Shown: one piece after another, positions 29,827-44,900 of the stretch
Numbering within the stretch: position 1 is the first letter of the stretch
Layout: each line of letters begins with the position of its first letter
NCBI RefSeq assembly: GCF_042242105.1
Contig: NC_092013.1
Coordinates: 5,306,730-5,370,729, forward strand
Origin: Pempheris klunzingeri
Taxonomy: Eukaryota; Chordata; Actinopteri; Acropomatiformes; Pempheridae
DNA: 64,000 nt
Direction: 5' to 3'
Notes under the pieces: generated by a model
Told to the model about the DNA's origin: nothing
What the model saw: only the letters and a program-made list of their open reading frames with translations
The model's database searches: none
Translations under genes and position numbers: made by a program

Positions 29827-32800
29827 TACAGAAACTTGTTACAAAACAAATATACTATACAATCTTTTTTTCTTTAAATATTAATTCTAACCTATGTTTT
29901 GTTCATGAATTACATAGCAGCCAATACATAAGTCCAGCTGAAAATGATTTTGATAATGTATACAAAAAAAAAAAAAAAATCTATACACGCTTTTACATAG
30001 TATGAATGGTGGATTTATTTTTTCCTCCCAAACACGAGCTGTATTCTCTCTCACTTTCACATTCCAAGTCTATGGTGCTAATAAAATAAAAACATCCTCG
30101 CCATGTTTCCATCTGCTGGAAACGCTGCCGAGGTGTCAGTTGAGTTCGAGGGTAAACAAAACACTTGATTGAAGGTTTTTTTTTTTTTTTCTTTAAAACG
30201 TACAAATCCCAGTAAACCAGAGGGGGCTTAAGCCACACACTAAGTCTAACAGTAAATCTCGATGTCTTGTCTGGAAAACTTGGATAAACCCCTCTAACTT
30301 CCCCAAAGAAAAACACACAATACTAAAGTGTTTCATTAATGGGCAGCTCAAAAGCTCAGGTTTTACCACATTTAGGGTTCATAGGCAGATTTAAAAGCAA
30401 ACTCCTAAACACTTCGAACATTCAAGTAAGGTAAAACAACCCAAAGAATACTGTCCTCAAACAGCTAGGGTGAAACAAATTCAGGCACTTTTCTTAATTT
30501 GATATTTCTTTAAAAGCTGTGATTCAAATTACTTGTTTGGCAATAATAATGCAAGCAGTTGGACTGTTTGAAGCGTTCCTCTTCCTTGCAGTGATTGCTT
30601 AAGTCCCTCCCGCCTTTTTTTATAAAAGAACATAAGTGTTTCGATCATGAAATGTGTTTAAGGTCTACAAAGTGTGTGACTGAAGAGTCCATGGAAACTG
30701 GTTTAGACAACGGGCACAGCTTCAAGCCTGCAGGACATTTCAAAATCACAGGCTAATTGGGTCATAAAGTTACTTTTTCTCCTTTGTTGTGTTGATTTCA
30801 TAGGCAACATAAAATGTCTTGTAAAAGCACATGTGATTGAGACCTTGAAAAGTGAATAAAGGTATCCTCTGTCAGACAGACACATGCTACAGTGGCAACA
30901 CTTCACCTTTGTTCCTTAAAAAGGTTTTCAGTACACGATTCACGAGATGCTTCAGCGTCTACATAATAGGCGTATTGCATTATATAGACTTGGCAGTGAA
31001 CCACTCTGACTTTTCATATTTTTCACTAAATAAATAATGACTTTTTTTCTTTTTTTTTTTTTAAACTGTACCAAAAATTCAGCGTGTACGAAAAATGCCT
31101 GTGCAAAAATACATATTTCACTATGTACAATTTGTTAACAAAATATGTATTCTCAAATAGGGATACTTTAATACTTGTTTGATACATAGGCTACAAGAAA
31201 AAAAAAAAAAAAAAAAAAGCTAAATTAAGATTCTTAAAAAAAAAAAAAATGTCTCCTCTACTTTTTCACACTATCTGACATCAGTGGAGGTTCAATAAAT
31301 CAACGGGTGTTGCCAAAAGTTTGAATATGTCCCGTGAAGCCATCTCTATGAATCTCGCACCATCAAACCCACTCAAAGTAAGCAAACATCCTAACAAGAT
31401 GGGCAAGTATTGCCTGATTTAAGACTCCATTTTGACAAAAGGAATAGAGTACAATGCCTGGCTATCCCTTCTAACTGTGACAAATCTTCTCTCAACACAC
31501 ACCAACTTAGTGTTTCGGTGAGGCGTTGAAGCTTTAACATCCAGAGTTTGGGTAGTGGTTACACATAGGAGGGACAATCAGACCCACAGGAGACAGGTGA
31601 CGTGCATAAAGTTTGCTCCAGTTAAGACGTACCATACCTGATTCCCTGTGTAGGAAAAATAAACATTACAATTCACATCTGCCCAGGACAGCCGTGGACT
31701 TCACACAGCTGTGTGGGTAAAAAGTAGGTAAGTTGTGGCAATAGCAATACGGTTTGCACAGATTTTCATGTCCACACAGGCAATGCACCATCACCGCTTC
31801 ATGAGCAAGACCGCCCACCTTTTAAAAAAAAAAAAAAAAAAAACATGAGTAGTTGGCAAAGCTGATAGCAGCTTTTGGCTAGCTTTGTGGACAACTAAGC
31901 AGTGCCTGTGGAGAAAGTAGTTATTTAGTGCTGTTCACAGTCGGGGGTAGGTCTGCTGTGGCGATCGTTTTGCACAATGAAAAGACTCAGAAAATTAACA
32001 GGTGTCCTCGAGACCAAGCTACTTCTCTGACAAAAGATTCAATCGAATGGGCACATCAGGCGTCCTTTTCACATTTGAAAGCACAACTGTCTCCACCACA
32101 TCTACAAAGACTCTTTGTAGTTCAGTGTAAAAAGCTCATAAGAAATCATAAAAAGGTAACACTTGCATAATTACTCTGGATAATAAAAGAATTGACCAGA
32201 TCGTCCCTATCGGCTCCTCTCAGGCTGCTGCGTGTAACCCGAGGTTACTCTACATGTCACCAGAGAGTGAAACGGAAAGTGAAACACCAAGGTGATTTTG
32301 GGTTTGTTTAAGGTGTTGCAAGTAACAGTTTGCTGCTCCTCCTGCTCTCCTTCCAAGGCTTCTGAGATCAGGCGCTGGGGGTGTAATTAAGTTGGAAATT
32401 CCAGTAGTCCAGCAGAATCTGACATGAGAAAACTCTCGTACACGCACGCACATACACGCACTCAGTCTAATAAATGCAGAAGAGATCGGCTTGTCGTCTC
32501 CCCAGTTGCCGTGACGGCTCGTTGCGGCAGCCCTCGACCTGGACCCCCATGAGATCAAGACACCCGCGGCTGTCGCTGCTCTTCCTCCTGCTTCCAACCA
32601 CACAGGAAGACCTCTCACAATACTGGGAGAACACTTGCGTTGGGGGGGAGGGGGGGGGGGTCCTTGGCTTGCTCATTAGACCCCTGGCGCTCCACATTAT
32701 CGCCATACAGTGCCGACACCAAACCCCCCCCCCCCGTCCCCTCCCTCTCCCTCACAGTCACACAGTCACACACACACATGGCTTTGGGAGAAATAGTAAG

Positions 32801-32977
32801 GACCACATTGACTTCACTGGGCAGTCCAGATCATCTCCACCCTGAGGATTGTGGGAAGCTGAGAATAATGTGGGTTTGATTTTAGAAGGCCTCGTGCAGT
32901 CCAGAGCACTATGCGGACTGCTCCGGACTATTCCCCGTCCGCCCGCCGGTTCCATACACAGAAGCCGGACACCGCTG
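29827..32977 (-). other. atxn7: Long 3' UTR of atxn7
   Basis: About 3.1 kb without coding exons on either strand lies between the atxn7 stop and its probable poly(A) signal. It is AT-rich, with several A or T homopolymers (about 30178-30190, 31199-31218, 31824-31842) and G and C runs near 32640-32660 and 32725-32736. A 3' UTR of several kilobases agrees with what I recall of mammalian ATXN7. Earlier alternative cleavage sites are possible. Confidence 0.55.
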
Positions 32978-35900
32978 TCAGGGACGAGCCTTTGGCTGCA
33001 GAAGAGGGAGAAAAGGTGTATTAATTAATCTGTCTGTGCGTCAGTGCTGAAATATCAGTCAGCTAAAGTAACATCTGGACATAAGAGGGTTTCATTTTCT
33101 ACTTCACTGTGTCAAATGATGTTTGTTACCAGGATACAAGTGTAAAAACTTTGGGAGCTTTGTGTTCTGTTTGCTAGCAGTCAAGGGTAAACATAAAGCT
33201 CTTCCAGTGTAAACTCCTGGTTCATCAGCTCCTTGAATTAATTCACGTAAAAGCTGTAACAATTTTAACTCTTAGTGAAACTGCTTGCTCATGTGGGGAT
33301 TCTTGAATCCTTAATTTTGAATTCCTGAATCGTCGGGTCTCTCTCTTAATCTAAGAGTTTGGTCTGGACCTGCTCTTTATGGAAAGCATCTTGAGAGAAC
33401 ACTGCTGTGAATTGGTGCTGTATAAATAAAGATTGATTGTTTCAGACGTAAGAAAACCTCCTTCAAAATCTAACTGACATGGCTAATAATCGATTAAAAT
33501 GCAGCTTTGGAACACAGCCTCTCTCGTCAGCATGTTGTTGTTGTTGATGTTTAGGTAATTTTGTTTTTAAGCTTTTAACAAAAACTATTTCCCCGAAACC
33601 CTTGAGATTTACAGGCTAAAACGCCACGGCCCAACAAGAAGAGGCAAGTCAGTGGGTGAGTCAGGGAGTGGTGACTAGTTCGGACATGTTGGTTACATCG
33701 GCAGGACTGAGAGGACGCTGTAGATGTTTTTAGAGAGCAGAGATCACAGCAAGAAAGCTGGAAAAGTAACTTTAGCAGAGAGTTCTCATGAATTTTATGG
33801 AAATTTTAGGGATGTCTATCATCCATACCATACCATCGTTAGTGTTACAGTATTAATGACACCTGAGCTTTTCCTACTATGGCAAGTCAAAATGTCTGCT
33901 ATGAAAAAGGTCTATTCATTTTCATACATTTAGCCATCATCATTGGTCAATGAGATGCCAAAAAACAGTGAAAAAGGCATCAAATGCGTCAAATTTCAAT
34001 TCTATAAACAGAAAAACTATTATTTTGAGAAACTAGGACACATGAAAGTTTTTTTGATTCATAAATGTATACACTGAATCACTTTTAGCAAATATTACAC
34101 ATTTATCTAAACTTTCTTTTAGCTCAACCTTGTTCATTCAGGAACACAATCACTGTCATAGAGCCTTGAGCAGTTTAAATAAGTGAGCTGTGGTTTATTT
34201 TAATAGACATCTATCTCCACTCTTTTTAAATGCATCCTGAAACCCACCTGATGTAAATGGGAGTTGTTGGGTAGCCCTGGCGTCCCTGGAATGCTCCTCC
34301 CATGCTTCCCATGGATGTTGTTAATGGCAGGTGACTTGGCCACTTTGGCTCTACCTGGTCCAGGTCCCCCTCCTCCCCCGAGCCCTCCTCCTCCTCCACC
34401 TCCACTATTAATGCCGCTAGAGGCAGGAGAGCTTTTGCGCTTCTTGCCCTCCAGGCGCCCGTCTGAGGAGTGGTGGCTGAAGCTGGTGTGGTGGTCGGAT
34501 GAGGACTGGTGGTGGACAAAGGGCCCCAAGGAAAGGGTCGAGTCACTGCTGTTCATCACCACACTCATGCGCTTTATGGACTCTGCAGGGCTGCCCGAGG
34601 GAGGACCTCGCGCTGGCGGCCCCGAGGAGCCGCCTGCCGAGCCCCCGGAAGGCTCGGCCTTGAGGCTAAGTGAGTTGGTCCGCACAGTGGGGCCACAGTT
34701 AAGCCCCACGCTGTGGACTCCGCTGTGGGAGGAGGATAATGACGATGAGGATGCAGAACCTAATGAGCTGTGGTGGTAGGTGCTCCCTGAGCTGCCGACA
34801 TTTGCACAGTTCTTCTTGAAAGAGGAGGAGGAGGAAGAGTAGTTGGCATTAGAAGAGGAGGATTCAGAGGGGCCATGGGATGAAGAGAGAAGGGAGCTGT
34901 TCTTCCTCTTCTTCCCCGAGCTGAAGCTAGTGCTGCTACTGTTGGCTCCACTGTTGTTGGAGTTGGGGATGACAGTTGTGGAGGAGCCAGAGGAGATCTC
35001 CTTGGGCCTGAAGGACGATGACGACTTGGTAGTGCTGCTGCTGGAGGAACGGGACTTGAGCGCCCGGCCTGAGGCTAGGGAAGGAGTTGAAGACGAAGAG
35101 GATGAGGACGAGTGGGCTGAAGGCATCTGCGGCGACGAAGACACTTGTCGGGCCTGCGTAATGCCGTAGGCCGGGTGCTCAGCCCCGCCCTGTGGGGAGC
35201 TGCGGGCATTTAAGGTGGTCCCATAGGAGAGCACGGACTTGCCCTCGTAGGATTGGCTATAAGGAGTCTGGGGCAAAGTGGCAGGGGGGCCCAGGAAGCC
35301 TGAAGAGGGAGTGCTACCGTGGGAATTTGTGCTTGTCCTATGGGTAGGTGCAACGGAGGAGGAGTTCTCCAAGGCCAAGGGGATTTTCCTGCAATGAGGA
35401 AGAATATCATTCCTTAGCTTTAACTGTTTATAAATAGTAATAAGTCATGAATGCTGACCATAAAAGACAAGAAGGCTACTTATCACATCTGGACAGACTT
35501 ACTTCCACATCTGAGAGTTGACATGCTTGTCCATCATTGTGGTCAGGGCACATCGCACTCTATCCCATCGCCGGTCAAAGGAGTAACAGCCTCTTCCAAA
35601 CAGTCGACTTCCAAAGGTACAGTACTGAGAACAGAAGCCGGGTACCAATTAAGTGTTTTTGATGAAACAACTCTAAAGTACACTGTAAATTAATCATAAA
35701 AAGCAAATAGTATTTTTGGCAGAGTGAAGTCCCAAACAAAGTATGACGGAGTGTAGATTTTCATAAGATAATTCATTATTTAACTACGGTAACAACAAGC
35801 TAATCATAGACCGTGATGGTGGTGAGCACTTACAGCTGCCGGTCGAGGGTGATAACCTGAATAGTGACAGTCCAGTTTGTCAGCGTTGTCCTCCCGCTCC

Positions 35901-38900
35901 TCATTCTCTCCCTCGTCACTGGAGGGTCGGGAAAACCCATCGGGCGTAGTTTGGGGATGGTGTGGTGACTCATGGACTACTGCAGGGTCTCCGGGGGTAC
36001 CACCTCCGTGACTGCTGTTTAGTCTAATAATGGATTGATAAAGTGGCCGATAATTTTCACCATAAAAAGTCTTTTACACACATAAAAAAGCAGCGTAAAG
36101 ATGTGGTGCAGGACGTACCGTGGAAGACCAGGGCTGTGAAATTTGGGCTTGCCAAGTGGCAAAGGCTTAGTGGCGTCTGGGGCAGGGCCGTTGCCATGAG
36201 CGACCTGGTGGGCGTCATGGGCAGCGGCGAGGTGGGAGGAGGGGTGTGGGTCCCTGAGAGAGGGGTTTTGCTGGGAATGGGGTTGGTGGAGTTCTCTCTC
36301 CCTCTCCCGCTCCCTCGTTCGGTTCTTGTGCTCCGCCAGCAGTGTGTCAAAGCGCTTCCTCCGTCCTGGCACCGCCCTCCGCTGGCTTAAGGAATGTGTC
36401 TGGTGGGTTGTACATGACAGATACATCCTTTAAACATGTGTGACTTGGTTAAAAATCATCATTAAACAGTAAGTCTGGTAAAATTCTACTTTTACCAGAC
36501 TACTATTCATACTATTCTGTATGAATCCAAAGCTTCAAACAGCGAAAACACATTAATGTGTCACATTGTTGCACTGGGTGACATGTTCCTTTCTTACAGT
36601 ACTTTGAACACAGACACTGTAGTTTATTTTTGTCTCAATATGTCTTGCTGCCAGAAACTAGTGCACCAAGTCTGTGGCTGAAAATAGTTCCCAAAAATAC
36701 TGTTTATTCTCGTTTGAGTGACTTTTTTTTTTTTTTTAAACCTACTCTGCCCTGCTGTTTCAGGAAATGATTCTGCCTTAGTGCATATTTGCGTACTGAC
36801 TTTAAAAGTAAATAAAATTCTACGATACAATTCTTAACCATTGCAATCAGAAGGCTAAAATCACAAATGTGAAACTGTGATGCCACAACTGAATCAGTGA
36901 AAGAGCTAGCCAGATCCACATAATAAATAATAATATCCACTTAATAAAATTAAGACTGAGAAAGAGCCTGTGGCTGTGTAGGACTTCTAAAAACCTAAAA
37001 TGACCAAAAAGTCAAATCTGGTGGAAATCATTACTGTGTTATCATTAGCAAGCTAAGCTAGTGTTCCTCTGGTAAACCCAGCTTGCTCGCCTCCTTGTTC
37101 TGAGACGGAAATTTAGCAGCATAAGTCCTCACATATGATGAATGTCATAAAGGGACAGATAGATTAAACTGCTCAACTGCTAACACAATCAATGCTGTGT
37201 AGGCTAATTGAGATTGACCGCACATATTCTAGAGACGCTGCCTGTCAGTCGGCGATTGCATCAGAATCACCCATCCTGAGGTGTCTAAGCTGCTTCCACC
37301 AGTATATCCAAAACCTCATATACAATTTATCCTCTTTTGAAAAAAACAAAACAATAAAACAATAGCTCCAGTATAGATATAGTTTATAGTTACTAGCACA
37401 ACTAGTGAGGAGAAGTGAAAACAAATTTTTGGGGGGATTTTCTCCTTTAATGGACTTTATTGACAATAAGAGAACTGTAGAACATTGCCAGCCTTGTCTT
37501 TTTAAGCACAGCACAGAGCAGAGACACTGCTTACCTTGCATGTTAGGGATCTTGTGCATGGTTTCCGAGCTGTCATATCCACAACGCCACAGTGGATATC
37601 TGGATTGAACTCGCGCTCTGCAGGCACAGGGGAGTAAGGGGGGGGGGGGATATAAAACCATTACACACATTATGACAATTAACCTACTCCGATAACTTGC
37701 TTGACTGTAAACTGTGTTATGCAAAATGTTAGGCTTAAGGGAGTTACAGCCTTTTAAGCTGATATGTGTGACGCCGTGAAGACGAGCAGCTGTTAACTTC
37801 CTGAGTTGGTGTTTACTAGCGGTAATACCTGTAGTGTAAATACTGATCATAGACTGTAGAAAAGAAGTGGATGTAGCTAAAAAGTGAAGCCAATGCCTTA
37901 AAACTGCATTATTTCTAAAAGTTAACAAGGGGGCAACTCCACAAAAAAATAAGTTAGACTGTATAGAAGTCTATGAGTAAATTACCCCTACTTATCACTT
38001 GATTTATTACCTCAGTGAAGCTTTCCTATTAAGTTTATGGTCGAAGTCTTCTTCAATACAGCATGATGTTCATTTTGTAAATAATGGTCCCATTTAATGT
38101 AAGATAGGCAATAAAGCCAGGCATGTTTTCAGGCAGGACTACTTTGTGACTAACCAATCAGAGGAAGGTCATGCCTAAGCCTAGCCAATCGCAGGCAGGG
38201 AAAAAAAAAAAATAATAATAATGCGTCACTTCTGGCTACACGATGGTAACCGAGATGTTGATTTTGACAAAAAAACGGCAGGACACAAACCAGCGGGCAA
38301 CATCACAGTAGCTACACACACTTCTTCAGTACAGTCTATGATACTGATGTGTAACCAATGAGCAAACAAGATTAGAAGACCAAAGCAGAAATCTGTTGTA
38401 TGAGACACGATCAAAATATTGGATGCAATAATCGAATATGAATCATGAATCAGACTTGGTGATATCAAATATTGATGGTACAAAACTCTAACAGTAGTTT
38501 GACTCCAACTGACCTGTCACTTTCTTGTTAAGGTGGCGTCTGCTACTGGCACTGCTGCTGCTGCTGCTGTCCTGCTTCTTGTCTGAGAGGACTGAGAGGT
38601 GGCCCTTGCCATTGGGAATCTGACCCGGGGCCAGTATTGGAGGCTTTGGTATGGAGGGAGAGTTAAGGCCTGGTTTAAGGGCTGATGAGGAGGAGGAAGA
38701 GGAAGAGGAGGAGGTGGTGGTAGTGATGGTGGTAGTGTTGGAGCTCACAGTGGTGCTAGAGGAGGATGTAGAGGAGGATGAGGTGGTGGCGGGGGCAGAT
38801 GGGGCCTGCACCAGCTTGGCTGACGAGTCCACCCTCAGAAGCATCTTCTCCACCTTGACAGCCGGGGTGAGGCTGGAAGAGAAGGTTACAGAGATGAAGA

Positions 38901-41900
38901 GGGCAGCAAGGAGGAAGCTGAGAGTTAGAAACACGGAGCCAGTGAGAAACGCATGGTAAGAGACAGATGTGCACGCATGGATGGAGCTGGGAGGACAAAA
39001 CATAAACCTAATATGATCCATCATTTATCAAAGACAACAAAACACAAAAACAGATGCCAAAATATATCACTTGTCTCTGCCAGATCCTGACTAAAGAGAG
39101 ATTGATATTAAACACCATACTGCACTTACAACTCTTCTTCAGTTATACTGCAGCCTGTTAAATGAGCAGGACAATTTAAAACACAAGCTGACTCAGTCAG
39201 AGTTGAGGAAAAGCGAGTATTAAAAAGAAAATCCAGATGAGATTTAAGAGGTGGGAGAGTTCAGAACTAAATGTGGCCACGCATTTGTATATACATGTTT
39301 AAATGATACTCGTAGTGTATATCAGAAGTATCGTGCTATATTCACTACACCATTGATTAATGATTACTCAGTGCCATATAACACATCTGGGTACAGATCA
39401 GGGAGGCTCATCATACTTCAAATTACACACAGGGATGAAGAAAATGGATTTAATCTTCCATCACAGAGAATATTGTGCTTGATTAGGTTATCAACATATA
39501 TTGTGATATGGTGCATTTTTGGGGGGAATTCAATTGAGAAAGTAAAAGATACAATAACTAGTAAGTGTTTTTGCTTCACTACTGAATTAAATATATTTAA
39601 AAAAAAATCAAGATGCTTTATTACACTGATTGAAAGTCAGTGAACAGCCCTGCTTAGTGATTTGCAACATTCCCCACAATGGCCTAATACAACCAGAGCT
39701 ATGAAAGACCACCTTAGCAAACATAGCCACCTTAGTAGACACACTCCTATCCTCTTCATTACGTTCAAATGTGATTTTTCTAATGAATATTGTGTTTTAA
39801 ACTGTGACTATTTCCCCACAGATTAGACTACAGACCTGCTCATATCCAGGATGATCAAAAACTTAAGCCTGTTAACTGTTGTATGTAGAACAAAAAATGA
39901 CAAATTTAGCTAACATTTTTAAGATGCAACATTAGTGGTATACTTGATGTCATTCAATAATATTTATATATAATCATGACATTTAAAAGCAGTGTTACGT
40001 TCACTGTAACAATGGCAAACTGCTGGGATGTCACGTGTGACAACATCTGGGTAAGAGACTGATGACGCCTGATGGTACTATTGATAGCTCTGAAGTGTAG
40101 CTGCTTGGTCTAATGATAAAGCAACGAGCATAAAACAATAATAGAATGAACGTAAGAGAAGTTCAACAAAGGGGTTTAGTCAACTTTGTTTATACTTGAA
40201 AGCACCGCTGAGCTACCTACTGAAATGTGAGTCAGTCATCCAGAGCTGGAGATGTTTGGAGCCAGTCCCAAGAATGGGCATCGAATCTGATCATATTTTA
40301 AATGGGTCGTATCAGCTGTCTTTTCTGTTCTCTACTGAGTTCTGTTCACCTCACCCTGCTACTGACGCACTGCTGCTGTCCTCAGTCTACAGGACGAGCA
40401 TATTTGAAATAAAATAAGAGTGTGGTAATGTGAAAAACCATTTGGGCACAGACTTGCGTGTGACCGTGACTTCTAACATCCAGGTAGGCAAAATCTACAG
40501 GCTGGCTTAACTCTGTAGTTCCCACATCTTCGACAGAGTCATAACTCTTATGATACCTAATATTAAAAGGTCTCGGATCTGGGTCAGGAGCGACAAAATG
40601 TGGTACATACCCACTTAGATCATTTATGTACAAAAGACTTGCTATTCAGTTTGACATTTTATAAACAGCAAAAGGATGCAACCCACTCGTTTTTTCTTTC
40701 AAATTCCAAAAATGATTTCCCCTTCCACAAAAATACCTTTAGCTGATTGTAAATGTACACACACCAGAGACCAGATTAACAAGGCAACAGCCAAATTAAT
40801 GTTAATTAACTAAAGCTGAGTAAATTTAGCGGCAACAGTTGTCAATACAGCTGGTGAAATCAACAGTCTGCAGCTGGAACTTTCTCTTTCTCTGTTATAT
40901 TTCATTCTCTAAATCTCTAGTTTCATATGAAAAAAACGATTCATTATTTGGCCCTAGTCTTGGTATTTATTGGTATATTGCACAACCCTAGCAACACACA
41001 ACACTGCAAATGTTACACAGTGACACTTACATCTTGTCCGGCTGGAGCATCCTGAAGGGTGCAAAGGGGAGTCTTCGCTGAATGCCTGGCGGTTTCTCTT
41101 TGGCTGGTTTGAGGAGTTTGGGATTGGAGGATGAGGACGCTGAAGAGGAGGAAAAGCTGGATACAGGCCCAAGTCCGCCGCCGCTGCTCCTGTTCCTGCC
41201 CGGCACGGGGAAGGGCGAGGTGGTGCCTGGCTTGCTGGCCGAACTGTGTCTTCTCTCTGGAGCGACAGATAAACCAGGCTGGCATTAAAACACAGTTAAC
41301 TCAATTAGATGATTAGAACTAAGCATAAAAAAAGCTTTGATCAAACTATTATAGACTAGCCTATATGGATAAATGTGGCTATACACTTGGGACTATAGAA
41401 ATTTTCCTCTGAAAGCAGTGAGCAGGTTACGGCAGCAATAAATAAGCAGCATTTGTGATTCATGCCAACTCAGCCTAAAATAGAACCAGCCAACAGGTCA
41501 AGAGCTTCATTTCCTGCCTGAGCTTCTCAGAACAGTTACTGCGCAAACTGATAAAAGGCAGAATGACAGCAGAAAAGGTGAGACAAAAATAGAGGAAAGA
41601 AAAATACTCATCACTAAGTGCTTGCATCCAAAACCAAATATCTTTTCCTTTGGAAATAAAAAGTACACTATGGTTTCCAAACGTCATCAAACATTGGTCC
41701 CTTGCAAGTGCACCCACTATAATCACAGAGGAGTTTGAGTTTTCAAACGAAGCTCTCATCAGCCTGTATTTTTAGTAACGGCATGTAACAATGAAATAGC
41801 ACAATAAAAACAATTTATTGACGTTTCCATTACTGTTCCATAACAGAGACTAATTTCACAGAATTTAGAGCCACAGACAACCCACGTAAAAAGCATGACT

Positions 41901-44900
41901 AAAACCCCTTGAGGGCATTTTTGAAATTCAGAGTTTAAGGAAAATACCACCAAAGTCTTGAATCTTGGCTAGGCAGTGTTGACCTCACACATAAACACGG
42001 CATCCGGGGTCGCACAGACTGTGACCATAAGTGGACAGAGAGCGGGCGACACACAGACCCACGGAGAGAGAGAGAGAACGAGAGAGAGAGCGAGAGAGAG
42101 AGAGAGATGTCTGCCGATTAACCGCAGAGAAATAGGTGGCTTATGGTTAACTTGACCCTTCTGTTGTTGTCAAAACTGCAACGAACACGGAGGAGAAAAC
42201 TCCCAGCAAACACTAAGCGAATGTGAGAGGGTACAGTTTCAGGAGCGATGACGGGTTTTGATAGAAAGAGTCTGTGTTGGCAGCGAGCTACCGTGATGAG
42301 GTGTGGGCCTGGTTAGCTTTACTGGGCTAACGTCACGGTGTAGCTGGGAACTGGGCTGTGGGCCAAAGCTCAGTCTCAGCAGGTGATCTGCAAACAAGCT
42401 TGTTGCTGCAGAAACAATGGAGGAGAGACTGATACACATGCACGCACAGAGCTGCCACTCCCGATCACCCTCAGCTCCCCAACACACACACAAAAAAGCA
42501 TATATTCAAACTGTGCAGCCTCCTTCCAATTTCCCTTTGAGGGAGGGAAAAAAAAAAACGCTTTTAAGAGAGCCCTCTTCTCACCTAAGGGCCACTCTCT
42601 ACACACCCATTCACAACACACTCCAGATATCTTTCCTCTTTCTTCTAAGCAGCCTTCCTTTAGCTCCCTCCTCCCCCTGCTGTCTCGTCCTGTTCCAGTC
42701 ACAGTGAACAGCACACCCTGCACACACACTCACACCAGGAAACCCCAGCGTGACACTAACAGCACTAACACTGAGGAAAGTGAGCCAACACCAGCGGCAG
42801 TGGAAAGGGAATAAAAGAGAAGTAAGAAAAAAACGTAGGGGGAGAAAACAACAGACACAAGGAATAGGAGGAGCCTTAATATCCTATTTCACACTGTCAA
42901 GCAGTTGGCTCAGTGTTAAGGGGAATCCCTGGCTGTGGGATTGAGAGAAAAACACCAACCAACAAGGGTGACGGCCTTACTACCAACTCCACAAGCACCA
43001 TGTTCACGCCACAGCATGGCCTAGCCTCTGTGCTCTACCTGAATAATGCTAATTATCTTCTTCTTCTAGTGACAATGATACATACATTATAGTCAGCTTG
43101 CTATCTAAGCTCAAGGTGCATCATCCAAAAATGTCCGTTTGCTCTGCCAAAGCAGGAAGTCTTTGTTCGACAAGTTCATAAATGAATGCATAAAACAGCA
43201 GCCGAGCAAGCAGTTTCAAATTCTGCGGTGAGAGCCGCCCCTGCTGGGATCAGCCTCAGCCGTGAAGCACAAGCACCAAACAGGAGACAGATGGGCTCAA
43301 AGAAGCACACTAAAATCATATCGAGACCATCTCAGTGGTGCTGAGATCAGTGCCTCTGCCCCGTGTTAGCGCCACATGGGGTCTTCCTGTGATGACATCA
43401 GAGGGAGGAAGACGGGAGGAAAATCACAGCAAGAGCACCGCTCCTCTGTATGGCCAAGCACGGTAGCATAGACGGAGACTTTCACCTGGATTTAGACTGT
43501 TTCAGTGTGGAGTCGAAGTGATTAGTCAATCACCACAAAATGAAGCAGAAACTATTCTTATAGTCTATTAATTGTCATTTACCAAACAAATAATGACAAA
43601 CGCTCTCTTGTTCCAGCTTCTGAAATGTGATGATTTGCTACGTTTCTTGCTCTTATATCACTTTAGAAGAAAAAGCTTTGGACTCTTGGTCAGACAAAAT
43701 GAAAGACATTTGAAACGGTCCAGCATTTCCACTTTATAGACGTAAGGACTAACTGGTTCACTGATAAAATATTCACAGGTGAATTGATAATGAAAATAAT
43801 CATTAGTTGCAGCCCCATTCCAGGTCAAGGGAGGCACCGTTAGCTCCTCCTTCAGCCACGTGTATAATTTACTCTTTACAAAAACTCTTTACAACATACA
43901 GGTGATGGTGAACAGTTATAGTTATCAGAAATGCATCATTGTGATTCAGTGAATTAGAATCAGCGGTGCTGTTGGCTAATCAAGATGTGGTCAGACGTGA
44001 GCAATACACAACACAACTTTATCAAACGTGTCAATAGATGTTTTAGTGTTTCCACTGTCATTTACAATTTATTTCCAATTGTAAGTGCCACATCAGTCTT
44101 AGTTTTTATTATTTGCAAGGTATCGGACTGATACTCTGTATTGGTAAACGCGCCAAGCTTAGGAATAGAAATCGCTATTGGGAGAGAGACCAAGAGAGTC
44201 AGATTGGTGCATCCTTAACAATTATTCAGTGTTAACATATTACAGGCGCAGAGCTCATATAACATAATGCATCACGAATGAACAGTTGAGGAAACACATG
44301 GCTATAAACAGCTTGAAACCACCGTTCATTCTGGATGATTATACTCCATATATCTGAATGTGTGCAGTCCGCATTCACACTGCCATCCTGGTAAAGGGAT
44401 CTCTGCTGGTGTGTCGTGAGTACTGGTTTACATCATAGGCATTTTAATGCCCTACAGTGTTTGTCTACTTCTCATTCAAAATCCCCAGGCAGGTGTGAAA
44501 ACTCAGCTGGATGCTGTAGTTCACAAGTAACAGTCTGGCCTAGAGGGCTGGTATCAGTCTACACTATTTTAACAGTGAGGGAGGAGTCCTTTCTTTCGAG
44601 TGTTGTTGACACAGTAGCAAGGACAGTTCCTCTAGGAGCCATGTGCCGTTATACCTCCCTCTTGTGGCTGACCTTGACAACTGTTATTTCTGTCACACTT
44701 CATGGGGGAAAGCACACCACTGAAGAGAGCTCAGTGACTAAAACTTAGCATGTATGTAGGGCAAAAAAGACCCAGGTTGTAAGAGGAGAATCTATCAGAG
44801 ATTTGAGGCCGGGACAATGGGAGAGACACGGATGCTACTAAGTGTTGCAGCCATCAGGTTTCTGTCACAACGAGGCCACGTGAACAGACCTCTTAGTTAA

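Noticed and set aside
31199-31218. Poly(A) run as the tail of a retrocopy
   Set aside because: No coding or SINE-like body or target duplication next to it. One of several homopolymers in the atxn7 3' UTR.
34264-35169. Long plus-strand open frames rich in Glu, Asp and Pro
   Set aside because: They are antisense to the serine-rich exon 10 of atxn7. Serine codons read backwards give acidic and other biased frames.
38651-38959. Plus-strand acidic open frame
   Set aside because: Antisense to the Ser/Thr-rich atxn7 exon 5, with no independent gene evidence.
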